A stretch of DNA of 64,000 nt from contig JAAANX010000063.1 of NCBI GenBank assembly GCA_009909085.1, positions 1 through 64,000 on the forward strand, written 5' to 3'. The DNA is from Cyanobacteria bacterium GSL.Bin1. GTDB taxonomy: Bacteria > Cyanobacteriota > Cyanobacteriia > Cyanobacteriales > Rubidibacteraceae. The position numbers and the translations under genes are program-made. Shown here piece after piece: positions 1 through 7,647 of the stretch. Within the stretch, counting starts at the first letter, position 1; every line of letters starts with the position of its first letter. The notes beneath the pieces are model-generated. The model was not told the DNA's origin. It did not search any database and worked only from the letters and a program-made list of their open reading frames with translations.

Positions 1-2
1 AA

Positions 3-200
3 CCAATTTTCCGCTCTCAAGAGGGGAAAGTGAGTTATGTGAATTTGCGCACCAGTAGCTTTGCTGATGATAATTATCAAACCCTTGTCGAAGAGATTCG
101 CGGGGGAGAGAGTCGCCGAACGCTCCGCGAAGAGGGGTTCTCAGGAGATGGTTGGGCTACTGGTGATGGGGTTGCCTTCCCCTTGTATGTTGGTTTGTGA
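3..200 (+). CDS. C-terminal end of an unidentified protein (partial)
   Basis: An open frame enters from the left edge and stops with TGA at 198-200, giving about 65 residues. The peptide contains an LRTSSFADDNYQTLVEEI stretch and ends in FPLYVGL. No start codon lies in the window, so the gene begins upstream. The frame is uninterrupted and has ordinary cyanobacterial codon use, which makes it a more credible coding frame than the overlapping one at 61-384. I do not recognise the family. It converges with the minus-strand gene ending at 285; the 84 bases between them show only a weak inverted repeat. Confidence 0.55.
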   Translation, partial: PIFRSQEGKVSYVNLRTSSFADDNYQTLVEEIRGGESRRTLREEGFSGDGWATGDGVAFPLYVGL

Positions 201-284
201 GTTGGTGCCCTCTAGGCATCTACTTGCTCACAACTTGGCATTATTGATTTTGACTGGAATTGAGCTTGAGTTAATTCAAGTTAC

Positions 285-1028
285 CTATTCACTTTCTGGA
301 GTGGGGGTAGGTTGTTTTTCCAGATATTGCAGAAATTCTAATAACTCTGCTTCTGAAAGAAGAGAGCGCGATCGCTTACCATAGGTTTCTTCTAAGAATT
401 TTCGCCCCTGTTCACTCGTCCAGTTCAGTCGCCGCAATTCGACATTAGTGCGAGCAATAACATCAGAGTTATCCATGATTGCTTCTTCCCTGAGATGACT
501 CGCCTCCTTCTCTCCTTGAGTTGAGACGGCCTCGATCTGATTCGCTTCAGAATCAGTGGTCTCGGTTTTCACATCTGTTTTTGTCATTGGGCTAGAAGCA
601 GAATCTTCTGATGAGGAAACGCTAGCTTGATTGCTGATATTAGCAAAACCGTTGGAAGCAGCAGCAGCACTCGGAGAAGACAGTGCTTTTTCTTCCTGGA
701 TTTTCACAGTTGAGGTTAAGGTTTCGGTTGCAGAGGAGTTAGAGTGTTTGCTCTGAGGAGGTGTTAGAGTGGCTGGTTGTTGATTTTCCTTGCGAGAGGG
801 AACATGAGGGGATGGTGTTGGAGAGAGGGAAATATTTAAAACAGCTAAAGCGCGAGTACGAGCCTTATCTTCTGCTTGTTCTACCGTCTCGGCTGCAGCG
901 AGTCCTGTGGCGAGAGTCAGCCCCTCACTTTGTACACTAGCGCGAACAATGTATTTTCCGTGGTCAATTTGGATTAATTCGCTAATAAGACTTCCTTGAG
1001 GAAAATGAGTGCGAAATTGCTCAAACAT
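285..1028 (-). CDS. conserved hypothetical protein with Ser/Thr-rich middle
   Basis: A 247-residue protein in three parts. Residues 1-70 look like a small alpha/beta fold, with a YIVRASVQSEGLTLATGLAAA strand-rich stretch followed by a helix rich in Ala and Glu. Residues 70-190 are low-complexity and rich in Ser, Thr, Glu and Gln, so probably disordered. The last 50 residues form a compact helical motif containing LNWTSEQGRKFLEETYGKRSR and LLEFLQYLE. There is no signal peptide or membrane segment, so it is probably cytoplasmic. The tail resembles one I associate with several cyanobacterial proteins, but I cannot assign a function. It diverges from the RNB gene across a 387-base gap. Confidence 0.7.
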   Translation of the reverse strand: MFEQFRTHFPQGSLISELIQIDHGKYIVRASVQSEGLTLATGLAAAETVEQAEDKARTRALAVLNISLSPTPSPHVPSRKENQQPATLTPPQSKHSNSSATETLTSTVKIQEEKALSSPSAAAASNGFANISNQASVSSSEDSASSPMTKTDVKTETTDSEANQIEAVSTQGEKEASHLREEAIMDNSDVIARTNVELRRLNWTSEQGRKFLEETYGKRSRSLLSEAELLEFLQYLEKQPTPTPESE

Positions 1029-1415
1029 AGTTATTTTTAGTGATTCATTACTCGTAATTGCTGCTTAGTCTTAGGGCAATTTGAAGGCAATTCCGAAAGT
1101 TTTATGATCAGATTCATTTCGGAATAAAGTCAAAAACCAGATAGAATGGATGGAAGATAGCACTACTTCTGTAGTTTAATCGTTATTGAGCGAATATGCT
1201 ATTAAAAGCAAAGCTAATTGATGCGCTCCGAAGACATCAGCAATTATGTGCCTTGCTTTCTTCTTAACGTTTACTATAGTTGCTGGATCGTTTTAATGAA
1301 TAACAAACAGCAGTAGTGTTTTTGTCGAGTACGATAGCAACTTCATGTTTGCTGTCTCTCGATGTAGAAGTCTGCACATTCTGCGTAAGTGAACCTAAAA
1401 AGATACTGATATCAG
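1029..1415. other. 387-base intergenic region with inverted repeats
   Basis: This gap separates two divergent genes and should hold both promoters. It contains a perfect 9-bp inverted repeat, ATTCCGAAA at 1090-1098 with TTTCGGAAT at 1117-1125, and a short hairpin, ACTAC at 1162-1166 with GTAGT at 1171-1175. Only very short open frames occur (the longest seen is 23 codons from 1197) and none looks convincingly coding. No tRNA or known riboswitch was recognised. A long 5' leader for the RNB gene is possible. Confidence 0.4.
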
Positions 1416-3683
1416 ATGGAATTTTCAATCGCTACAATCCTCTCTCATTTAAGTGATAATAAATTGGTCGCACCAAAAGTTCTCGAGAAAAAGCTTAATC
1501 TTCAAGACGAACAAAGTCTCGAACAATTACAAGTTGCTCTAGATGCGCTTGAACGCATCGGCGTTATTGTCAAAGAAAGGGGAAAATATCGCCGTCCGCC
1601 CCAAGAAGATGTTGTGGAAGCCAAACTTCGCTGTTCGAGTAAAGGCTTTTGTTTTGCCATTCAAGATCAAGAAGGAACGGATGATATTTATGTCCGCGAA
1701 TCTCATTTGGGCAGCGCTTGGAATGGCGATCGCGTTTTAGTGAAAGTGATTAAAGAAGCCAGTCGTCGTCGTTCTCCGGAAGGAGAAGTGCAAGTGATTC
1801 TCGATCGCGCTAATCCCTCCTTACTGGCACAAGTGCGACAAGCTGAGGATGACGACAAACCAGAGTATCATGCTGTTCCTTTAGATGATCGGCTGCTGTT
1901 TGAACTCAATCTCAGTCCTGATGGTGCTGACTTAAAAGAAGCGGTGGATCATTTGGTGCATGTGGAAGTATTACGTTACCCTCTCGGTGATCATCCGCCA
2001 ATTGGTCGCGTGACAAAAGTACTCGGCAGTGACGCGGAAGAAGCAGCGGATACCGATATTGTCTGCTGTAAACACGATTTACCCAGAACCTTCTCTCAAC
2101 ACGCTTTAGCCGAAGCCGCAGCCTTAACTCCTAGTTTCGATCAAAAAATATTAGAAAAGAGACAAGATTATCGGGATTTACTCACTATTTCCCTTGCAGA
2201 AACCCCACCCGCCAATGAAAACTCCCCCTTTGTGGAAAACGCCCTTACCTTAGACAAAACCAATAGCGGAAATTGGCGTTTAGGGATCCATATTGCCGAT
2301 GTTGCCCATTATGTGGCTTCCGATTCAGCGTTGGATAATGCAGCCAAGCAACGAGGAACAGCGGTATTTTTACGAGATCTAGTCATCCCCCTCTTCCCCA
2401 AAGAGGTGCAACAATGTGCGTCCTTGATTCCTGGAGAAGATCGCCTGGCGGTCAGTGTGATGTTAATGATTGACCAAATGGGCGAGATTCAAGATTTTTC
2501 CATTGACGAAAGTGTGATTCGTGTGGATCAACACTTTAGCTACCAAGAAGCGCAATCGCTGTTAGGAGAGAATCAAGACGTTGCGCCAGACCAGAAACCA
2601 GCAGTGGCACTGCTTAATGAACTCTTTTTTACCCTCAGTCCGCTGGTGAAAGCCCAACGGTTACAACGGGGTAGCTTTGATATTGAACTCCCCGAAGCCC
2701 AGGGTGGATTTCAAGATGAAGGGCGTTTAGGGGCAGTAGTTGTGGATTCTTCCCTACCGGTGCGTTCTTTGCTGACGGAGTTAATGATTCTGCCGGGACA
2801 AGTGGTGGGACGTCATTTACAAGCCCTTGGTGTGCCTGGAATCTATCGCATTCAACAGATTTCTGATTACACCGAAATTGAAGACTTGATGAAGTTGGGC
2901 AATAACTTGGAATTAGAACTAGAACTGGAAAATGAGGATGAGTTGCGTCCCCAAGATTACCAGAATTTCAGTCGCCAAATTTCTAAGTCGAGTGCCGATC
3001 GCGTTTTGATGTTTTTCCTGAAATCAACGCTGAAATTAGCCAAATATAGCACTAAACCTGGTGAACACTTTGGCTTAGCCGAAAATACGGCTTACAGTCC
3101 CTGTATTTCTCCCGGACAGCGCTATGCTGATTTGTGGGTCCAACGCATCTTAAAGGCGGTCTTTAATCAGGGGCGCGATCGCCGCCATAGTCGCGCCAAA
3201 GAGGGGGTCGATCTCCACAGCAGTAGCAGTCATGGCAAGATCAACTGGAATGTGCTTCCACCCCCAATGGCAACGGAGTATGAAGAACAAATTGCCAGCT
3301 TCATCCACCATCTTAACGAACGAGACAAAATGGTGGAAGACGCGGAAAATGACCTGAAAGGGCTGAAAAAAGCTGAGAAAATGAAAGAACGCACAGGAGA
3401 AGTTTTTTCAGGCTTAATTACTGGTGTTCAATCCTATGGCTTCTTTGTAGAAATTGAAGACCTACTGGTAGAAGGACTCGTTCATGTCAGTTCCCTCAAA
3501 GATGATTGGTATGAATATCGAGCCCGCCATGCCTGTTTAGTCGGTCGTAAAAACCGCATTGCCTACCGTTTGGGGTCGCGCGTGAAAGTCCAAGTCAAGA
3601 GTGTTGATTACTATCGTCAGCAAATTGACTTAGTAACGGTTTCTGGGGCAACACCTGCCACCGATGAAGACTTTGATAATTAA
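1416..3683 (+). CDS. zam: RNB-family (RNase II/R-like) protein, Zam-like, probably without nuclease activity
   Basis: A 755-residue protein with the RNase R layout: an N-terminal winged-helix-like region (about 1-60), a cold-shock/OB segment (about 65-135), an RNB domain (about 250-580) and a C-terminal S1 RNA-binding domain (about 658-742). The RNB core is recognisable by GNWRLGIHIADVAHYV at 285-300. The metal-binding aspartates usual in TIDGE...DFDDA are absent: residues 256-278 read LLTISLAETP...PFVENALTL. The usual TSPIRRY arginine motif reads ISPGQRY at 564-570. Known family: cyanobacteria carry a second RNB paralogue, Zam, linked to acetazolamide resistance in Synechocystis; the symbol is by analogy. 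Inference: an RNA-binding or regulatory protein rather than an exonuclease. The gene stands alone, preceded by a long leader. Confidence 0.8.
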   Translation: MEFSIATILSHLSDNKLVAPKVLEKKLNLQDEQSLEQLQVALDALERIGVIVKERGKYRRPPQEDVVEAKLRCSSKGFCFAIQDQEGTDDIYVRESHLGSAWNGDRVLVKVIKEASRRRSPEGEVQVILDRANPSLLAQVRQAEDDDKPEYHAVPLDDRLLFELNLSPDGADLKEAVDHLVHVEVLRYPLGDHPPIGRVTKVLGSDAEEAADTDIVCCKHDLPRTFSQHALAEAAALTPSFDQKILEKRQDYRDLLTISLAETPPANENSPFVENALTLDKTNSGNWRLGIHIADVAHYVASDSALDNAAKQRGTAVFLRDLVIPLFPKEVQQCASLIPGEDRLAVSVMLMIDQMGEIQDFSIDESVIRVDQHFSYQEAQSLLGENQDVAPDQKPAVALLNELFFTLSPLVKAQRLQRGSFDIELPEAQGGFQDEGRLGAVVVDSSLPVRSLLTELMILPGQVVGRHLQALGVPGIYRIQQISDYTEIEDLMKLGNNLELELELENEDELRPQDYQNFSRQISKSSADRVLMFFLKSTLKLAKYSTKPGEHFGLAENTAYSPCISPGQRYADLWVQRILKAVFNQGRDRRHSRAKEGVDLHSSSSHGKINWNVLPPPMATEYEEQIASFIHHLNERDKMVEDAENDLKGLKKAEKMKERTGEVFSGLITGVQSYGFFVEIEDLLVEGLVHVSSLKDDWYEYRARHACLVGRKNRIAYRLGSRVKVQVKSVDYYRQQIDLVTVSGATPATDEDFDN

Positions 3684-3703
3684 TTTCAGTCTTTTATAGA
3701 AGA

Positions 3704-3753
3704 AAGGGGGAATTGGGGAAACTTGGACAAATCAAGGGGGCTAATTCCCCCTT
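3704..3753. repeat. inverted repeat downstream of the RNB gene
   Basis: A perfect 11-bp inverted repeat, AAGGGGGAATT at 3704-3714 and AATTCCCCCTT at 3743-3753, lies 20 bases after the stop codon of the RNB gene. It could fold into a stable hairpin that protects the 3' end of the transcript, but no T-tract follows, so it is not a classical terminator. G/C-run inverted repeats of this type are common dispersed elements in cyanobacterial genomes. Confidence 0.5.
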
Positions 3754-3920
3754 GCCCATTAGGTAAAGAAGCGATTGATGGGATTAGTTGTATATCCAGC
3801 GCTGATTAGCCTTGGCAGCTCAAGCAAAACAGTTTGTAAAGCAAATTTCCTTCTCTAAGGACTAACTCCGTTAAAATCAGGGAGGATAACACAGTTTGGT
3901 CTTAACCAAAATTCATCACC

Positions 3921-4331
3921 ATGAAACCAGAACTGAATGCTTCCAAACATTTGTTGAAAATTTTAATTGGCGCCGCTTGGATTGATGGCAAATTTCAACC
4001 GGAAGAACGTCAATATCTGATCAAAACCGCAGAAAAACATCAATTAGCCAATGATCCCGAAATTCGTGCTTTACTTTATGAACTGAAAACGGTGCAGCCA
4101 GAAGAATGTTATCGTTGGTTAGAAGAATATTTTGGCGGTTCTCCCAGTCAACAACAATATGAAGATTTAATCGAAGCCATCAGCGGATTGATTTATAGTG
4201 ATGGCGAAATGGCAAGTGAAGAAGCAAAACTGCTGACGCAAGTTCAGCAATATGACCCAGCCAACATCTCTTCCTTGGATAAAGTGTTAAAAACTGTGCA
4301 AAAACTTTATCAGCGTTATGTAACAAGTTAG
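3921..4331 (+). CDS. TerB-family protein
   Basis: A 136-residue all-helical protein matching the TerB (tellurite-resistance B-like) fold. Two acidic metal-binding-type repeats are visible: AAWIDGKFQPEER near residues 17-29 and LIYSDGEMASEEAK near 90-103. Both show the D-G-x-x-x-x-E-E pattern of the family. There is no signal peptide. TerB domains are linked to metal sensing and stress responses, but single-domain cyanobacterial members are uncharacterised and nothing nearby suggests real tellurite resistance. It is followed after 32 bases by the DUF1537 kinase on the same strand, so the two may be co-transcribed. Confidence 0.75.
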   Translation: MKPELNASKHLLKILIGAAWIDGKFQPEERQYLIKTAEKHQLANDPEIRALLYELKTVQPEECYRWLEEYFGGSPSQQQYEDLIEAISGLIYSDGEMASEEAKLLTQVQQYDPANISSLDKVLKTVQKLYQRYVTS

Positions 4332-4363
4332 TCTGGTAATGGTATTGCCATGAACAAGAAACC

Positions 4364-5692
4364 ATGACCACGCAATCAAAAATTATTGTCCTTGATGATG
4401 ATCCGACGGGTTCTCAAACTGTACATAGCTGTTTATTACTGATGCAGTGGGATGAGGAAACGCTGCGCTTGGGATTGCAAGATGAAGTTTCCATTTTCTT
4501 TGTCCTAACGAATACTCGCGCTTTATCTCCGGAAAACGCTGCGCAACGAACGCGAGAAGTATGTCACAATCTCAAACGTGCCTTAGCAGCAGAAAATATT
4601 ACTGACTTTTTAGTGGTCAGTCGGTCTGACTCTACTCTTCGGGGACATTATCCCCTCGAAACCGATGTCATTGCTGAAGAATTAGGTCCCTTTGATGCCC
4701 ACTTTCTCACCCCTGCTTTTTTTGAAGGGGGACGCATTACTCGAGATAGCATTCACTACATTGTTTCTGAGGAGGGAGAAACGCCGGTTCATGAAACGGA
4801 ATTTGCAAAGGACTCCGTTTTTGGCTACTCCCACAGCTATCTTCCGGACTATGTTGAGGAAAAAACCAATGGCAAGATTCAATCGGAACAAGTAGAACGG
4901 TTTACCCTAGCTGATATTCGCCAAGGATCAAATAAAGAGCGCTTGTTGCAACTGAAAAATAATCAATGTGTTGCGGTAGATGCAGAAAAGCAAAGCGATT
5001 TAGATCAATTTGCCTCTGATGTCCTGGCTGCAACCCACACTGGAAAACGCTTCTTATTCCGGAGTGCCGCCAGTTTATTAACTTCTCTGGCACAACTGGG
5101 TCAACAACCCATTCCTGCCGAAGAAATGGGAAAATATGATGCAACGCCCAAGCCGGGAGTTGTACTCGTCGGTTCTCATGTTCAGAAATCAACCGCTCAA
5201 CTTTATGCCCTTTTAGAAGAACCAACTGTGAGGGGGATCGAAGTTGATGTCCGGCGTTTACGAGATTCTCCTCAAACCAGAGATGACCAATTAACCGAAA
5301 CTTTGCATGAAATTAAAGCGACTCATGAACAAAATCAAACCCCGGTTATTTATACCAGTCGCGAAGAATTACAATTCAATAATACTCAAGAGCGTCTCGA
5401 CTTTGGGGTGAAAGTTTCTTCTTTTTTGATGGATATTGTGCGGCGACTTCCTCGCAATATTAGCTTTCTCATTAGTAAAGGGGGAATCACCTCCAATGAT
5501 GTTCTCAGTGATGGTTTAAATCTACAATCAGCACGACTCCTCGGACAAATTCTGCCGGGTTGTTCGTTGGTTCGGACGCCGCAAAGCCATCCCCAATTTC
5601 CTCAACTGCCCGTCGTATTATTCCCCGGAAATGTGGGAGATAATCAAGGTCTTGTTACTGTTTACCGTCGTTTAAATAAGCATTATGGCTGA
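4364..5692 (+). CDS. four-carbon acid sugar kinase family protein (DUF1537/OtnK-like)
   Basis: A 442-residue protein. The N-terminus reads IIVLDDDPTGSQTVHS, the signature of the four-carbon acid sugar kinase family, and the motif VVSRSDSTLRGHYP near residues 84-97 is the substrate-binding segment. The C-terminal nucleotide-binding half contains SFLISKGGITSNDVL and VVLFPGNVGDN. Known members phosphorylate sugar acids such as D-erythronate or L-threonate on the way to central metabolism. Here the usual dehydrogenase and aldolase partner genes are missing, so the substrate is unknown. The 3' end overlaps the next gene by 8 bases, indicating translational coupling. Confidence 0.85.
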   Translation: MTTQSKIIVLDDDPTGSQTVHSCLLLMQWDEETLRLGLQDEVSIFFVLTNTRALSPENAAQRTREVCHNLKRALAAENITDFLVVSRSDSTLRGHYPLETDVIAEELGPFDAHFLTPAFFEGGRITRDSIHYIVSEEGETPVHETEFAKDSVFGYSHSYLPDYVEEKTNGKIQSEQVERFTLADIRQGSNKERLLQLKNNQCVAVDAEKQSDLDQFASDVLAATHTGKRFLFRSAASLLTSLAQLGQQPIPAEEMGKYDATPKPGVVLVGSHVQKSTAQLYALLEEPTVRGIEVDVRRLRDSPQTRDDQLTETLHEIKATHEQNQTPVIYTSREELQFNNTQERLDFGVKVSSFLMDIVRRLPRNISFLISKGGITSNDVLSDGLNLQSARLLGQILPGCSLVRTPQSHPQFPQLPVVLFPGNVGDNQGLVTVYRRLNKHYG

Positions 5693-6023
5693 AGATATTG
5701 ATCAGCGCAAACTTCTTTCTGCACTCGCTCATGGCTCGATTTTTTTTAGTGCCTTAGTGGTTGCCATTGGAATTCCAATTGTGATTCTTTTTGTCTCAGA
5801 TGATGAGGTGACTAAAGAAAATGCTAGAGAAGCTCTCAATTTTCATATTAATCTTTGGATCTATGGCGTAATCTTTGGTATTTTGACACTTTTATTAATT
5901 GGATGGCTGTTATTAGGGATTTTGGGTATTGTTAGTATTGTTATGCCAATTATTGGCATCCTGCAAGTGCTCACAAATCCTTATAAAGCTTATCGTTATC
6001 CTTTTATTTTTCGACTGCTTTAG
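5685..6023 (+). CDS. DUF4870/Tic20-like small membrane protein
   Basis: A 112-residue integral membrane protein with about three hydrophobic helices: roughly residues 15-35, 50-75 and 76-95. The pattern HGSIFFSALVVAIGIPIVI, then ENAREALNFHINLWIY, then the C-terminal YRYPFIFRLL is characteristic of DUF4870 proteins, which are related to Tic20. Function is unknown. Its start lies inside the end of the DUF1537 kinase gene, so it is probably expressed with it. It is followed after 20 bases by a Uma2-family gene with a good ribosome binding site (AAAGGAG). Confidence 0.8.
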   Translation: MAEDIDQRKLLSALAHGSIFFSALVVAIGIPIVILFVSDDEVTKENAREALNFHINLWIYGVIFGILTLLLIGWLLLGILGIVSIVMPIIGILQVLTNPYKAYRYPFIFRLL

Positions 6024-6043
6024 TTTGAAAAAAGGAGAATCCC

Positions 6044-6523
6044 ATGAAATGGCAAGAAGTAATAGAACATCCCAGCTTACAAGATTTGCCATTTAAAATC
6101 GAGCTGAATGAATATGGCAAAATTGAAATGAGTCCCGCGTCTAATCGTCAGGGCAGGCTACAAGTTCAACTCAGTTTTTTATTCAGAGAACAAAATCAAC
6201 AAGGAGAAATTTACCTAGAATGTTCAATTGATACGAGAAAAGGCGTAAAAGTAGCTGATATTGCTTGGAGTTCTCCAGAATTTTTTGCAGAATATGGAGA
6301 AGTGACGCCTCTACCCGTTGCCCCAGAAATTTGTGTAGAAATTATTTCTCCCTCTAATTCTCAAAGAGAAATGTCAGAAAAAATTGACCTTTATTTAGCG
6401 AAAGGGGCAAACGAAGTTTGGCTGTGTGATGATGAAGGAAATTTGACAATTTATGCCCCTCAAGGAAGAATCGAAGCGTCTCGTCTTTTCCCAAACTTCC
6501 CCAATAATATTCTAAAAAAGTAA
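6044..6523 (+). CDS. Uma2-family (DUF820) putative endonuclease fold protein
   Basis: A 159-residue member of the Uma2 family, a restriction-endonuclease-like fold greatly expanded in cyanobacteria. Visible motifs are the ELNEYGKIEMSPAS segment near 25-38, VKVADIAWSSPEF near 69-81 with the conserved Asp, and PEICVEIISPSNS near 95-107 with the conserved Glu, followed by the basic/acidic YLAKGANEVWLCDD segment. These fit the D...ExK-type core. No biological role is established for most members. The gene follows the DUF4870 gene closely and may end its operon. Confidence 0.85.
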   Translation: MKWQEVIEHPSLQDLPFKIELNEYGKIEMSPASNRQGRLQVQLSFLFREQNQQGEIYLECSIDTRKGVKVADIAWSSPEFFAEYGEVTPLPVAPEICVEIISPSNSQREMSEKIDLYLAKGANEVWLCDDEGNLTIYAPQGRIEASRLFPNFPNNILKK

Positions 6524-6757
6524 CTTGAATAACGCTCATTGAGGCAATAAAGTCAACTATGCTTCACCGTTCGGGTTCATCAGGCAAAGCTGGCACTACG
6601 CTAAGATGAAAATAAGGCAGAGTGACTCTAATTGCAGTTCTCCACCAATTAAGCTGTTTTAAGATTAAAATTTAAGTCTCCTCAGACAGCATTTGAGACA
6701 GGGTAATAACTCGCCAAATCCGAAAACTTAGACTGGAAACCTTGGGAGTGGAAAGAA

Positions 6758-7291
6758 ATGTCCGGTAAAATTGTCCCCCAAAGAAGTTATCCGACAGCGT
6801 ATGCTTTGTGGTGTTTTTGCTTTTTATCCGTTTGTGGAATTCACCGCTTATACGCCAGACGATACTTTTCGGGATTTTTCTATTTGATCACGCTGGGTTT
6901 TTTTGGGATTGGTCAATTTATTGACTTGTTTTTAATTCCTGGCATGATTGATGAAGAAAATTTGAAAATTAAAGCCCTTTACGGTTATCAACCCAACCAA
7001 GCAAGTTTTTACCAAACCCCAGAAAGTATTGTTGTTAATTTACCAAAAAGTGAAACGCCTCAAGCGAACTTAGAAGGGAAAACCAAGAAGCCACTAGCGG
7101 AAAAAGATATTGATCGCGCTATTTTAAGAACTTGTAAGGAATATGCGGGGGCAACCTTGGCGGAAATTTTTCTGGAAGTTGATGAGGAATATGAAAAAAT
7201 TGAAGCTCGTGTTGAATATTTAATGCGAAAGAATTTGCTGGCGATTGATAATCGCTCGGATGATGGTGCGGTGATTTACAAAATTAGTTGA
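6758..7291 (+). CDS. TM2-domain protein
   Basis: A 177-residue protein. Residues 10-65 form a TM2 domain: two membrane helices joined by a short turn containing the conserved GIHRLYARRYFSGF segment. The middle (about 80-115) is polar. The last 60 residues form a soluble helical domain, with ILRTCKEYAGATLAEIFLEV followed by EEKIEARVEYLMRKNLLAI, which resembles a small winged-helix fold. This joining of a TM2 domain with a cytoplasmic helical domain is common in cyanobacteria and is uncharacterised. It is preceded by 234 bases with no recognised gene and followed by a strong terminator at 7299-7331. Confidence 0.8.
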   Translation: MSGKIVPQRSYPTAYALWCFCFLSVCGIHRLYARRYFSGFFYLITLGFFGIGQFIDLFLIPGMIDEENLKIKALYGYQPNQASFYQTPESIVVNLPKSETPQANLEGKTKKPLAEKDIDRAILRTCKEYAGATLAEIFLEVDEEYEKIEARVEYLMRKNLLAIDNRSDDGAVIYKIS

Positions 7292-7298
7292 AGGCAAA

Positions 7299-7331
7299 AG
7301 TGGTGTTAGTTGTGCCAACACCACTGTTTTT
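7299..7331 (+). terminator. intrinsic terminator after the TM2 gene
   Basis: A perfect 9-bp stem, AGTGGTGTT at 7299-7307 and AACACCACT at 7317-7325, with a 9-base loop is followed by GTTTTT. It lies 7 bases after the TM2 stop codon and separates it from the convergent hli gene, whose stop is about 20 bases further on. Confidence 0.8.
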
Positions 7332-7352
7332 CAATTAATAATAGAAAATTGA

Positions 7353-7559
7353 CTAAAATTGACCGAATAGTCCATGTCCGGTCGCAATTTCTAGAATGAG
7401 TAAAGAGACAAAACCAATCATCGCTAAGCGACCGTTGAGGCGTTCGGCATAAGCGGTAAAACCAGCGCGGGATTCTTCCTGCACATAAATATCAGGTTCT
7501 ACGGCAAAGTTGTTCATCTTACCCTGATCATCAACAATAGAGCCTTTTCCTGTAGTCAT
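7353..7559 (-). CDS. hli: high-light-inducible protein (Hlip, one-helix LHC-like)
   Basis: A 68-residue protein with a single membrane helix at about 43-65. The chlorophyll-binding motif is ERLNGRLAMIGFVSLLILEI at 43-62, containing the conserved E...N.R.AM.G pattern. The N-terminal 35 residues are soluble and acidic. Known role: Hlips bind chlorophyll and carotenoid and protect photosystem assembly and chlorophyll synthesis under high light and other stresses in the thylakoid membrane. The gene is monocistronic. Its 5' region, shared divergently with the epimerase gene, is AT-rich, as is usual for stress-induced hli promoters, but no specific HLR1-type box was assigned. Confidence 0.93.
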   Translation of the reverse strand: MTTGKGSIVDDQGKMNNFAVEPDIYVQEESRAGFTAYAERLNGRLAMIGFVSLLILEIATGHGLFGQF

Positions 7560-7647
7560 TAATTTAATCCTTATTTCTAATACAGCTTACTAGATAGTGT
7601 AACTAAAAAATTAACTTTTGTAAAGATATATAACAAAAAATTTATAA

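Noticed and set aside
61-384. Open frame on the plus strand at the left edge
   Set aside because: It overlaps both the partial gene at 3-200 and the end of the minus-strand gene at 285. Its peptide is Cys/Arg-rich without family features, so I treat it as a chance frame.
3704-3753. Inverted repeat as an intrinsic terminator
   Set aside because: The stem is good, but there is no T-tract after either arm; kept only as a repeat.
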